10,097 bases of DNA, taken from contig JAFVRL010000383.1 of assembly GCA_017504325.1 (NCBI GenBank), forward strand, positions 1 through 10,097. Direction: 5' to 3'. The position numbers and the translations under genes were made by a program. The DNA is from Lentisphaeria bacterium (GTDB lineage Bacteria; Verrucomicrobiota; Lentisphaeria; Victivallales; UBA1829). Shown in pieces: positions 1 to 4,289 of this stretch (positions within the stretch are counted from its first letter, which is position 1; each line of letters begins with the position of its first letter). The notes beneath the pieces are model-generated. The model saw only the letters and a list, made by a program, of their open reading frames with translations, was not told the DNA's origin and did not search any database.

Positions 1-268
1 AGAAAACACCATTGCGGAACTGAGAATCATTTTTCAGCAGTTTTTTTCTGTAGATATTGAGTATTTTCTGTTTTTCTCTGTCTGTGATATGAGGATCATT
101 CTGCCAATCCAGAACACATTTTTCCAAATGATATAACGGGAGACCATGCAAAATTTCTTTATTATTCTCACTGAAAAAATCAGGAAAAAACAAAGCGGCA
201 ACAACAAAAATATCTGTAAAAATGACAACAAAAGCTGCTACGATCCAATAAAAAAATCTTTTTTGCAT
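1..268 (-). CDS. Membrane-anchored protein of unknown function (3' end outside window)
   Basis: The reading frame opens at an ATG at 268 and stays open to the left edge, giving 89 residues with no stop. The start is well supported: AAAGGAG lies 5 nt upstream and a good promoter lies just before it. Residues 1-5 are short and basic (MQKRF). Residues 6-28 form one strongly hydrophobic stretch that could be a signal anchor or an uncleaved signal peptide. After it comes a hydrophilic part containing HGLPLYHLEKC (41-51) and a charged, probably helical segment around 60-80 (ITDREKQKILNIYRKKLLKN). I do not recognise the family. The likely topology is a single N-terminal membrane helix with the remainder on the far side of the membrane, which is inference. 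It lies downstream of the sialidase gene on the same strand, 155 bp away, but its own promoter suggests separate transcription. Confidence 0.75.
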   Translation of the reverse strand, partial: MQKRFFYWIVAAFVVIFTDIFVVAALFFPDFFSENNKEILHGLPLYHLEKCVLDWQNDPHITDREKQKILNIYRKKLLKNDSQFRNGVF

Positions 269-288
269 ATTTTCTCCTTTATTTTCAT

Positions 289-316
289 AGTATATCCTTT
301 GGAGAAATTTTTTCAA
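289..316 (-). promoter_or_regulatory. Promoter of the membrane-anchored protein gene
   Basis: On the minus strand, TTGAAA (316-311) is followed by a 16-bp spacer and TATACT (294-289). Transcription would start near 281, leaving a leader of about 13 nt that contains the AAAGGAG ribosome binding site at 280-274. The match to the sigma-70 consensus is close and the position fits the gene start at 268. Confidence 0.65.
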
Positions 317-423
317 GCCATACTTACAAAGATCTATAATAAGCCATACAATTTGACCCGATCAGATCGCCAGGGATTTGAAAGAGTTTGCGGCAGGGAA
401 AAGATAACTCTTCATTCCTGTAT

Positions 424-1416
424 TCATTCTGTACTGCCATCTGCCACATGAACATAAATGGAAGTATTGCGTTCATCTCCGGAATAATAGGCAAGAATAT
501 GCTTCTTTCCGGAAACGGTACTGTTTACATTCCCGGCGTTACAGCCATCTGTACTTGCTTGCAGCAAAATCTCCGGTTCACTCCATGAGGTGGGATTTCC
601 CCAAATGGCTTCAGCGGAAACTGTACGCCGTTTCAGAAAACCGGCAAAACGCTGATAATAATAGTTGCAGATCTTTCCGGAAGGTGTCAGGATCAGACTG
701 GGGGTGGATTCACTTATATCTGTAATATTGGTCAGTGCCTTGCTCCATGTTTTTCCGTAATCAACGGATTCCAACTGAAACTGGGCAAGAATACTTTCCG
801 GCTTTTCCCGGTTATATTCTCTCCGTGCCACAGCAAGAAGCCTTCCATTGCCCAGATAGACTGCCGAAGGCTCTGTGGGCCACTGGTCTTTTGGAAGAGA
901 GTTTTCCACCACATTCTGTTTCCAATGCAGCCCTTTGTCGTAACTGACCAGAGTTCCCCAGGAATTATGATTCCTGTTACTGTAATTTCCGGCAAACCAT
1001 AATGCCATCCATACGCCCTCGTCCAGTATCAGAATATCCGTGATCTGCATGGGAGGTACATCCAGATCCAGTGTGGCGATCCTTTGAAAATGAATCCCGT
1101 CTGTTGTCCGGTACAAATCATGAAGCAAGCTGGCAAGTCCTTTTGTACATCTCCGGACAAAAAAGAGTACACTGCCGTCTTCCGGATCCATGCCTTTCCC
1201 GATGGGAACATCTCCCGCTTCAGAATCATTGTTTACCATAACTTCACAACTCCAATGGATCCCCTCATCATCAGAATAACGGGCATAGATCCCGCGGGAA
1301 GGTTCATCGATCGTGTGTTCACTGCCCCGGCTGTAAAGACAGATAAGACGGTTTCCGGCACGGGAAATCATGGGCCAGGAGTTATATCCGGGCAAATCAC
1401 ATACACATTGCGGCAT
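424..1416 (-). CDS. Sialidase-like BNR/Asp-box repeat protein
   Basis: This is a 330-residue protein of the sialidase (neuraminidase) six-bladed propeller type. Three canonical Asp-boxes (S-x-D-x-G-x-x-W) are visible: SDDEGIHW (48-55), SYDKGLHW (158-165) and SVDYGKTW (217-224). A degenerate one, TTDGIHF, lies at 104-110. The segment around 180-198 (TEPSAVYLGNGRLLAVAR) resembles the conserved Glu-Pro plus beta-strand region of exo-alpha-sialidases and many sialidase-fold proteins. The N-terminus enters the fold directly at YNSWPMI (11-17), where classical sialidases have an Arg-Ile-Pro motif, so the arginine triad cannot be confirmed and true sialic-acid cleavage is uncertain. No signal peptide is visible, so the protein is probably cytosolic or the name is only fold-level. 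The start ATG at 1416 has a modest purine-rich site (AGAGAG) upstream. Two promoter candidates precede it. Confidence 0.85.
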   Translation of the reverse strand: MPQCVCDLPGYNSWPMISRAGNRLICLYSRGSEHTIDEPSRGIYARYSDDEGIHWSCEVMVNNDSEAGDVPIGKGMDPEDGSVLFFVRRCTKGLASLLHDLYRTTDGIHFQRIATLDLDVPPMQITDILILDEGVWMALWFAGNYSNRNHNSWGTLVSYDKGLHWKQNVVENSLPKDQWPTEPSAVYLGNGRLLAVARREYNREKPESILAQFQLESVDYGKTWSKALTNITDISESTPSLILTPSGKICNYYYQRFAGFLKRRTVSAEAIWGNPTSWSEPEILLQASTDGCNAGNVNSTVSGKKHILAYYSGDERNTSIYVHVADGSTE

Positions 1417-1439
1417 TATACACTCTCTTTTTCTGATTC

Positions 1440-1445
1440 ATTATA
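1440..1445 (-). promoter_or_regulatory. Extended -10 element close to the sialidase start
   Basis: The minus strand reads TGT-TATAAT, a perfect -10 box with the extended TGn motif, 24 nt before the start codon. No good -35 box lies at the right distance. If used, the leader would be only about 17 nt. It is an alternative or a second start to the promoter at 1538-1565. Confidence 0.4.
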
Positions 1446-1537
1446 ACAGGAAAATCGGCAGCTTCTCCGGTAAAAAATGATTGGGAAAAACTTTTAAATT
1501 TCCTATTTTTATAAGAAGTATATTCAAGCTTTTTTCT

Positions 1538-1565
1538 AATATAACACAAAAATTGTTTTTTACAA
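1538..1565 (-). promoter_or_regulatory. Promoter candidate for the sialidase gene
   Basis: On the minus strand, TTGTAA (1565-1560), a 16-bp spacer and TATATT (1543-1538). The implied start near 1530 gives a leader of roughly 115 nt before the sialidase ATG. The surrounding 1417-1596 is A+T-rich and holds no gene I can support, so this stretch is probably regulatory. Confidence 0.5.
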
Positions 1566-1596
1566 CTTTCCTGTTTTGGATTTGTACTTTTTCAAA

Positions 1597-1914
1597 TCAT
1601 GACAGGTGCAAAAATTTATTTATCCTTGAAGAAGGCGTGTTTTTAATCTCTCCCGTCAAATCGTAAATACCGATAGAAATAATGCCTTTTCCTGCCCCCA
1701 GGGCAAAGAGAAAATGCTCCGGATCCACCGGGATCTCCTCGCCTTTTTTCTTATGGTAGGAGAGCATTTCAGAGAGATCATTTTCTGTGAAAAAAAGTTT
1801 CCCGTCAATCCCCTCTTTGGTGTAGGCGGTTTCCCCCGCCTTCAGAAGCGTCCATTCCAAAGGGACGCCGTTACTGTCGCTCCTTAATTCAGAAGCCAAT
1901 GTAATACAATTCAT
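1597..1914 (-). pseudogene. Truncated Mu-like phage protease (gpI-type) remnant
   Basis: From the ATG at 1914 the frame encodes 105 residues. The pattern PLEWTLLKAGE, then a DGK-x-F-F-T segment, then an acidic helix and EEIPVDPEHFLFALG (residues 62-76) resembles the N-terminal domain of Mu-type phage I proteases, which carry a conserved (L/I)P(V/I)DYEH motif and mature the prohead. Here the Tyr is Pro. The match fades after about residue 90 (GIYDLTGE), and the last 17 residues look like random frame before the stop. Full-length relatives are around 300 residues or more, so this is a 5' fragment. No scaffold, portal or head gene is nearby. An open frame continues upstream to 2031, but those 39 residues translate a repeat (1944-1974) and palindromic DNA, so I reject that start. 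AAAGG about 10 nt before 1914 is a weak ribosome site. Family assignment is from memory of motifs, not a search. Confidence 0.5.
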
Positions 1915-1943
1915 TTTTGCGAAAACCTTTTTGTTTTGCCGGA

Positions 1944-1974
1944 CCCGGCTTCGCAATGCTCCGCCGTGGCAAGC
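1944..1974. repeat. 31-bp divergent repeat, copy upstream of the phage protease remnant
   Basis: This segment aligns without gaps to 2814-2844 with 24 of 31 bases identical; both contain the cores CGCCGTG and CAAGC. In both places the repeat lies shortly before a minus-strand gene start: 30 bp before 1914 here, 53 bp before 2761 for the nuclease. The shared placement suggests a dispersed family rather than chance. Confidence 0.5.
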
Positions 1975-2011
1975 AGAATTTTTCAGAAAAATACTTGACT
2001 TTTTGAAAAAT

Positions 2012-2103
2012 GGTGATAAGGTAAATTTCAAAGGGTGATTCCGAGTGTGAGCGGAACTGCACGATTGCAGGTGCCTGTGGAAGTTTTATCACCCTTTATT
2101 TTT
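2012..2103. other. Structured palindromic element with competing stems
   Basis: AAAGGGTGAT (2030-2039) is a perfect 10-bp inverted match to ATCACCCTTT (2088-2097). Between the arms lie two further perfect hairpins: TTCCG/CGGAA (2039-2043 with 2052-2056) and CTGCA/TGCAG (2057-2061 with 2066-2070, loop CGAT). A second arm, GGTGATAA (2012-2019), pairs with TTATCACC (2086-2093) and so competes for the same right-hand arm. On the plus strand the outer stem is followed by a T-rich run. On the minus strand the element lies between a short ORF (stop at 2104) and the phage protease start at 1914. It could be a terminator, an attenuator-like leader, a small structured RNA or a mobile-element end; the sequence does not decide. 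Confidence 0.45.
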
Positions 2104-2310
2104 TTATCCCAAAGTCCATTCTGTATTACCATAATCATCGTTGGCATTGTGCCAGCTCACCAGTTTCAGTTCTTTACCATCGTACACCATTACACAATAG
2201 GTTTTCTTCTGCGGATTGTGCAGCACAATGCGTTTGAGGCAGGTTGGGGCCTTTTGTAAATTATTTCTTTTTCCACTTTTTCCCTTTCCCCTTTTCAAAC
2301 TCACCACCAC
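2104..2310 (-). CDS. Short unidentified ORF, possible gene remnant
   Basis: The frame gives 68 residues from a GTG at 2310 (three GTG codons in a row) and remains open upstream to a TGA near 2344 without an ATG. The N-terminal third is very basic (KRGKGKSGKR). The rest, from LKRIVLHNPQKKTYCVMVYDG to HNANDDYGNTEWTLG, has the alternating, aromatic-rich look of a real beta-rich domain end. No ribosome binding site is evident. It may be the C-terminal remnant of a longer gene, consistent with the decayed state of this patch. I cannot assign a function. Confidence 0.3.
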   Translation of the reverse strand: MVVSLKRGKGKSGKRNNLQKAPTCLKRIVLHNPQKKTYCVMVYDGKELKLVSWHNANDDYGNTEWTLG

Positions 2311-2394
2311 CCGGCAGTTTTCATTTCCCAGGACACTGGTTCGCTGAAATCAAAAATGGATAGTATAGAGTTTTGTAAACTTGGTTTTGCGTTT

Positions 2395-2427
2395 GAGGGG
2401 GATTTGAAAGGGGGGCAAGTCCCCCTC
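2395..2427. repeat. G-run/C-run hairpin with two alternative pairings
   Basis: AGGGGG (2409-2414) can pair with CCCCCT (2421-2426) over a 6-nt loop. Alternatively GAGGGGG (2395-2401) pairs with CCCCCTC (2421-2427). Neither is followed by a T-run, so it is not a standard terminator. It sits in the 2311-2512 stretch, in which I see no gene. Confidence 0.45.
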
Positions 2428-2512
2428 GAAATCTGTAAAAGTTATAGAAAACGGCGATTTTAGAGGTTTCGACTCATTTCCAGCGGGCGGATGGACGATA
2501 ACAACGGAAAGC

Positions 2513-2761
2513 TCAAAAATGCCTCTTGGAAAATTCTCTGCCTGAACCAGTTTTCAGATAGTCCTCGAAAGCAACAGCTTTTTCCTTGTTGTCAAAGGCG
2601 ATTGCCGTTTGGATACGCCACGGCTTGAATTTTGATGTGTGCGGCACTTCACCTGCATTATGTTTGGCAAGACGGGCTTGCAGATCTTGCGTTGAACCCA
2701 CGTAATGATGCGTTTCTGTCGCAATGTCTATTAAAATATAAACGTAATGGAAGTTTTTCAT
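2513..2761 (-). CDS. Stand-alone GIY-YIG nuclease
   Basis: An 82-residue single-domain protein of the GIY-YIG endonuclease superfamily (UPF0213/YhbQ-like size). The motif is present in variant form: YVYIL at 6-10 for GIY, and YVG at 20-22 for YIG, followed by ST and the helix with the expected catalytic Arg30 (LQARLAKHN) and then the acidic residue Glu66 in AFEDYLKTGSG. All the main catalytic positions therefore look intact, and the length is complete for the family. I chose ATG 2761 because AGAGG lies 7 nt upstream. An in-frame extension to 2842 exists but only translates repeat DNA. The gene is followed by nothing recognisable and is preceded by dense repeats and the tRNA-Ala terminator, with both copies of an 85-bp repeat at its 5' side. 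Stand-alone members are proposed to act in DNA repair or mobility; the role here is unknown. Confidence 0.85.
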   Translation of the reverse strand: MKNFHYVYILIDIATETHHYVGSTQDLQARLAKHNAGEVPHTSKFKPWRIQTAIAFDNKEKAVAFEDYLKTGSGREFSKRHF

Positions 2762-2798
2762 AAACGAACCTCTTTTCTGATATATGACGCAGCAGTCC

Positions 2799-2812
2799 GC
2801 CTTCGCCAAGGC
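2799..2812. repeat. Small palindrome before the GIY-YIG gene
   Basis: GCCTT-CGCC-AAGGC is a perfect 5-bp stem with a 4-nt loop, 38 bp upstream of the nuclease start. It lies inside the repeat-rich leader and overlaps a short direct repeat: 2792-2804 is identical to 2945-2957 (GCAGTCCGCCTTC). Confidence 0.5.
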
Positions 2813-2813
2813 T

Positions 2814-2844
2814 TCCGTCTTCGTAAAACTACGCCGTGACAAGC
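2814..2844. repeat. 31-bp divergent repeat, copy upstream of the GIY-YIG gene
   Basis: Partner of 1944-1974 (24 of 31 bases identical). It ends where the first 85-bp repeat begins and forms the distal part of the nuclease leader. Confidence 0.5.
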
Positions 2845-2928
2845 CGGCGTGACAGACTTCCTCGCCAGCTTCGCTGCCGTTTTACGCTTGTCAATCCCCC
2901 CGCTGATCGCGGGATGGCTTGCCCAGAC
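2844..2928. repeat. 85-bp perfect direct repeat, copy 1
   Basis: Every base is identical to 2966-3050. The unit begins CCGGCGTGACAGAC and ends GCCCAGAC. It contains an internal hairpin CCCGC-TGATC-GCGGG and a small CAGC-TTC-GCTG stem. Flanking bases differ at both ends, so the limits are exact. Confidence 0.95.
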
Positions 2929-2965
2929 ACTCAAATTTAAGGTTGCAGTCCGCCTTCATTTCATT

Positions 2966-3050
2966 CCGGCGTGACAGACTTCCTCGCCAGCTTCGCTGCC
3001 GTTTTACGCTTGTCAATCCCCCCGCTGATCGCGGGATGGCTTGCCCAGAC
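2966..3050. repeat. 85-bp perfect direct repeat, copy 2
   Basis: Identical to 2844-2928, at an offset of 122 bp and separated from it by a 37-bp A+T-richer spacer. It ends two bases before the A-run of the tRNA terminator stem, which suggests that the accessory DNA was joined precisely at the end of the tRNA transcription unit. Confidence 0.95.
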
Positions 3051-3052
3051 GT

Positions 3053-3084
3053 AAAAAAAGCCGTCAGATTTTCTGACGGCTTTT
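3053..3084 (-). terminator. Intrinsic terminator of the tRNA-Ala transcript
   Basis: A perfect 9-bp stem, GCCGTCAGA (3060-3068) with TCTGACGGC (3072-3080), loop TTT, is flanked by seven A on the left and four T on the right. On the minus strand this reads as a stem followed by seven T, directly downstream of the tRNA 3' end at 3092. Confidence 0.9.
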
Positions 3085-3091
3085 GGAAGTC

Positions 3092-3168
3092 TGGTGGAGT
3101 ATATCGGGCTTGAACCGATGACCTCGTCGCTGCCAGCGACGCGCTCTAGCCAACTGAGCTAATACCCC
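3092..3168 (-). tRNA. tRNA-Ala (anticodon GGC)
   Basis: Read on the minus strand the 77 nt fold into a standard cloverleaf. The acceptor stem is GGGGTAT with ATACTCC (one G-U pair), the D-stem GCTC/GAGC, the anticodon stem CGTCG/CGACG with loop CTGGCAG, and the T-stem ATCGG/CCGAT with loop TTCAAGC. The anticodon GGC decodes GCC and GCU alanine codons. The CCA end is encoded. The gene has its own promoter and terminator and lies downstream of panB on the same strand. Confidence 0.96.
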
Positions 3169-3190
3169 TCAATTTATTTCAATGCTTACT

Positions 3191-3218
3191 AATATACACG
3201 GTTTTTGGAGTTTTTCAA
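3191..3218 (-). promoter_or_regulatory. Promoter of tRNA-Ala
   Basis: On the minus strand, TTGAAA (3218-3213), a 16-bp spacer and TATATT (3196-3191). Transcription would begin near 3183, about 15 nt before the mature tRNA end. I see no terminator between the panB stop (3250) and this promoter, so panB transcripts may also read into the tRNA. Confidence 0.7.
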
Positions 3219-3249
3219 GTGTCTTTTTAATTTTTTTGCGATTTTTTAT

Positions 3250-4053
3250 TCAAAAAGAGTTCTCTTCTCCGGGAAATACCCCTTCTTTTACCTCTTTTGT
3301 ATAAGAAGAAATCACATTTTTAATAAGTTCAGCCAGCTCCGCATGCTTTCTGGCATGTTTCGGAGTATAGGGACTTAAACCAAGTATGTCGTTGATGACC
3401 TGTACCTGACCGGAACAATCCTTGCCGGCACCGATACCGATGGTGGGAACACTTATCATTTCTGTAATGCGCTTTGCCAATGCCGCAGGTACACACTCAA
3501 TCACCATGGAAAAGACTCCGGCATCCTCCAGGGCTTTTGCATCCGCAAGAAGACGATCCGCTGCTTTCTCACTTTTGCCCTGTATCTTATATACGCCGGA
3601 TGTTTTGATGTGTTGGGGCAGTAATCCAATATGTCCCATCACCGGAATCCCGGCATGGACCATTTTGGCTATAAGCGGTGCAAGAAGAGTATCACTTTCG
3701 ATCTTTACTGCATCACAAAAACCTTCCTGCATCAATCTCATGGCATTACGCATCGCCTGTTCTTCACTGATCTGACAGGAGAGAAACGGCATATCCCCCA
3801 CAATGAATGTATCAGGTGCGCCCCGTCTTACCGCAGCACAGTGATGCACCATCTGATCCATGGTCACCTGTACCGTATTTTCATAACCAAGCTGGGTCAT
3901 GCCCACAGAATCCCCTACCAGGATCATATCAATATTTCCTGCTTCCGCCAGGGCGGCAAAACAGGCATCGTAGGAAGTGACCATCACGATCTTTTCCCCG
4001 TTTTCTTTCATTTTTCTGAATTGGGAAACAGTAAGTTTTTTTCTTTTTTCCAT
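3250..4053 (-). CDS. panB: 3-methyl-2-oxobutanoate hydroxymethyltransferase
   Basis: PanB transfers a hydroxymethyl group from 5,10-methylene-tetrahydrofolate to 2-oxoisovalerate to make ketopantoate, the first committed step of pantothenate and CoA synthesis, in the cytosol. The 267 residues match the usual family length (about 264). Family signatures run in order: MVTSYDA (24-30), LVGDSVGM (45-52) with metal-binding Asp48, VGDMPF (85-90) with Asp87, VKIE (116-119) with Glu119, GHIGLLPQ (140-147), VIECVP (184-189) with the catalytic Glu186, and GIGAGKDCSGQVQV (206-219). Nothing essential appears missing. The start has AAAGGA at a good distance upstream. panC and panD are not in the window; the neighbours are tRNA-Ala downstream and rnr divergently upstream. 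Confidence 0.97.
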   Translation of the reverse strand: MEKRKKLTVSQFRKMKENGEKIVMVTSYDACFAALAEAGNIDMILVGDSVGMTQLGYENTVQVTMDQMVHHCAAVRRGAPDTFIVGDMPFLSCQISEEQAMRNAMRLMQEGFCDAVKIESDTLLAPLIAKMVHAGIPVMGHIGLLPQHIKTSGVYKIQGKSEKAADRLLADAKALEDAGVFSMVIECVPAALAKRITEMISVPTIGIGAGKDCSGQVQVINDILGLSPYTPKHARKHAELAELIKNVISSYTKEVKEGVFPGEENSF

Positions 4054-4097
4054 GAAAAATCCTTTCTCTTACGGTCATAAAATACTCTTTCCAACAT

Positions 4098-4125
4098 AAA
4101 ATAGCACAGAAAAATGAATAAGCAA
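4098..4125 (-). promoter_or_regulatory. Promoter candidate for panB
   Basis: On the minus strand, TTGCTT (4125-4120), a 16-bp spacer and TATTTT (4103-4098). The implied leader is about 35-40 nt. The match is moderate, and another TATTTT-like box lies closer to the gene. Confidence 0.4.
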
Positions 4126-4136
4126 ATCTTTTTGAT

Positions 4137-4165
4137 TTGATTTTTACTCTTTCATGAGGCATATT
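4137..4165 (+). promoter_or_regulatory. rnr: Promoter candidate for rnr
   Basis: TTGATT (4137-4142), a 17-bp spacer and CATATT (4160-4165). A start near 4172 would place the repeats at 4171-4251 inside a leader of about 118 nt. Confidence 0.4.
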
Positions 4166-4170
4166 GAATG

Positions 4171-4251
4171 GGTGTACGGTAATTTCAAAGGTGTACGGTA
4201 ACGGTTCCCGCACCGTTTTCACCTTTTGTTCTGCATGACTTTTGAAATTAC
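4171..4251 (+). promoter_or_regulatory. Repeat-rich leader/operator region of rnr
   Basis: GGTGTACGGTAA occurs twice as a perfect 12-bp direct repeat (4171-4182 and 4190-4201), 19 bp apart, or nearly two helical turns. A hairpin AACGGT-TCCCGC-ACCGTT follows (4200-4217). GTAATTTCAAA (4179-4189) is a perfect 11-bp inverted match to TTTGAAATTAC (4241-4251), enclosing that hairpin. The spacing of the direct repeats suits a dimeric DNA-binding regulator. The nested inverted repeats suit a folded 5' leader. Which applies, and whether panB or rnr is the target, is open. Confidence 0.5.
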
Positions 4252-4289
4252 TCCGTAACAGGAATTTTTATTATCAGGGAAGTGTAAAT

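Noticed and set aside
34..231. 65-residue minus-strand ORF with a hydrophobic start
   Set aside because: It is an out-of-frame shadow. The real gene is the other minus-strand frame starting at 268, with a strong ribosome site and promoter, which runs off the window.
367..417. Possible terminator stem after the sialidase gene (AAGAGTT with AACTCTT)
   Set aside because: Only 7 bp, a long loop and no T-run on the relevant side; not convincing.
1914..2031. Upstream in-frame extension of the phage-protease fragment
   Set aside because: The added residues translate the 31-bp repeat and palindromic DNA, have no ribosome site, and do not look like protein-coding sequence.
2762..2842. 27-residue N-terminal extension of the GIY-YIG protein
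   Set aside because: It translates repeat DNA, whereas ATG 2761 has an AGAGG site at the right distance and begins the family's usual N-terminus.
2844..3050. CRISPR array
   Set aside because: Only two copies, each 85 bp with a 37-bp spacer, far longer than CRISPR repeats, and no cas genes nearby.
2919..3113. 64-residue plus-strand ORF
   Set aside because: It runs through the direct repeat, the terminator stem and into the tRNA gene, so it cannot be a real gene.
4242..4289. TTG start giving a longer ribonuclease R
   Set aside because: The TTG lies inside an inverted-repeat arm and lacks a ribosome site; ATG 4290 has AGGGA upstream and a typical start.
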